Assembly: GCA_023269335.1 (NCBI GenBank)
Contig: JAHFTM010000080.1
Span: 1-7,693 of the forward strand
Length of the DNA: 7,693 bases
Source of the DNA: Chlamydiia bacterium
Lineage (GTDB): Bacteria > Chlamydiota > Chlamydiia > Chlamydiales > FEN-1388
Direction: 5' to 3'
Shown: piece after piece, positions 7,004 through 7,693 of the stretch
Numbering within the stretch: the stretch's first letter is position 1
Layout: each line of letters begins with the position of its first letter
Notes under the pieces: model-generated
Told to the model about the DNA's origin: nothing
The model's database searches: none
What the model saw: only the letters and a program-made list of their open reading frames with translations
Made by a program: the position numbers and the translations under genes

Positions 7004-7693
7004 CTAATCTATCTCAGGGAATAACGCCTTTGTCACAATGCATTTTTTTAAGCGTGATTGATTCGTACTTGCATCTATAAAATGGGCTTTAAAAGCTGCT
7101 ATCGCAGCCTCTGAAATTTGCTCTGCTCCATACAGTTCGACTGCAGTAAGTTTAGGCAGCGCGGTAAGTTTGGCAAGTCCAGCATCTGTAAAATTTCGGC
7201 AACCCACAAAGGCAACTTGTTCTAGCTTTTTCAAATTTATACTTATAAAGTTTAGTGCCTGATTTGACAGCTGCTGCGCTGCAAACTCAAAGTCAATATC
7301 ACAGCGATTACTTTCTCTTTGCATAGCTACTTGAAAGGCATCGTCATCAACTCTTTGAATAGCTTGGGTTTGTTTTCCAACTCTTATGCTTCTGAGATTT
7401 TCATGACTATAAAGCAGTGCCTCCATTGCGTGCTTAGCTGCCTCTGTTGCATACTCCTCAGAAATTAAAGCACCTTCAGAAGCATCTATCTCTAAACTTT
7501 GAAGACGTGGGAGCTGCAGTCTTTCAAAAACTAATGCGGTCAGTTTATCGCCCTGAACTATTTTCAGGTGAGCAAGAGCTCTGAACTCAGCTATAGAGGC
7601 ACAATCAGCATCAGTAAGCTTTTTAGCACATATTGTAAGACTTGCTAGCTCAGTAAAATAAGTAGAAAGAATCTCAATATCTTGTTTTGTGAT
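7004..7693 (-). CDS. Leucine-rich-repeat (RNI/AMN1-like) protein, C-terminal part; start off window
   Basis: The frame is open from the right edge to TAG at 7006-7004, giving 229 residues of a longer protein. An internal ATG at 7426 is not a convincing start because repeat-like sequence continues upstream in frame. The clearest unit reads LEQVAFVGCRNFTDAGLAKL followed by TALPKLTAVELYG, the pattern of cysteine-containing RNI/AMN1-type leucine-rich repeats (LxxLxLxxCxxITDxGLxxL). A second, weaker unit near the fragment start reads LASLTICAKKLTDADCASIA, with LAHLKI and LQSLEID after it. The middle is degenerate. LRR proteins bind other proteins, and they are expanded in environmental chlamydiae, where some are suspected effectors; whether this one is secreted cannot be judged without its N-terminus. 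It is co-directional with hisS, 51 nt upstream of it. Family fairly sure, function unknown. Confidence 0.72.
   Translation of the reverse strand: MTKQDIEILSTYFTELASLTICAKKLTDADCASIAEFRALAHLKIVQGDKLTALVFERLQLPRLQSLEIDASEGALISEEYATEAAKHAMEALLYSHENLRSIRVGKQTQAIQRVDDDAFQVAMQRESNRCDIDFEFAAQQLSNQALNFISINLKKLEQVAFVGCRNFTDAGLAKLTALPKLTAVELYGAEQISEAAIAAFKAHFIDASTNQSRLKKCIVTKALFPEID

Noticed and set aside
7004..7426. A complete 140-residue gene starting at ATG 7426
   Set aside because: The same frame stays open for 89 more codons to the window edge with LRR-like sequence, and no ribosome-binding site precedes 7426, so this is the end of a larger gene.

Overview
The window looks like a chromosomal segment of a chlamydia, most likely an environmental (Parachlamydia/Waddlia/Simkania-type) member of the phylum rather than a Chlamydiaceae pathogen. 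The main evidence is the block thioredoxin (+), then on the minus strand a Mip-like FKBP isomerase, aspartyl-tRNA synthetase and histidyl-tRNA synthetase. As I recall it, this is the order trxA-(spoU)-mip-aspS-hisS of Chlamydia trachomatis, and the synthetase proteins also read as chlamydial. An RND efflux permease, a leucine-rich-repeat protein and the absence of spoU between trxA and mip all differ from Chlamydiaceae. The assignment rests on recalled synteny and protein resemblance, not on a search.

Layout. Positions 1-2133 (minus strand) hold the first 711 codons of an RND-family inner-membrane efflux permease whose 3' end lies off the left edge. A 169-nt divergent gap carries a good sigma70-type promoter for the permease and the start of trxA. 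trxA (2303-2626, plus strand) encodes a standard 107-residue thioredoxin. A 104-nt convergent gap follows with a perfect 10-bp hairpin and a second smaller one, probably a shared terminator. From 6952 down to 2731 (minus strand) lies a tight operon hisS-aspS-mip with gaps of 11 and 14 nt and a clear promoter just upstream of hisS. The right end (7693-7004, minus strand) holds the last 229 codons of a leucine-rich-repeat protein whose start is off the window.

How the genes relate. hisS and aspS supply two class II tRNA synthetases. The co-transcribed mip gene supplies an exported prolyl isomerase with an unusual 135-residue acidic and then Lys/Glu-rich tail. trxA serves cytoplasmic redox. The RND pump and the LRR protein are accessory or lineage-specific genes flanking the conserved core. 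I found no tRNA, rRNA, CRISPR array, insertion sequence or phage gene. No stretch over 300 bases lacks a gene. I do not see a clearly new multi-gene system. The most distinctive items are the Mip tail, the missing spoU, the Leu in the AspRS anticodon domain where non-discriminating enzymes have His, and the stand-alone promoter of the RND permease.
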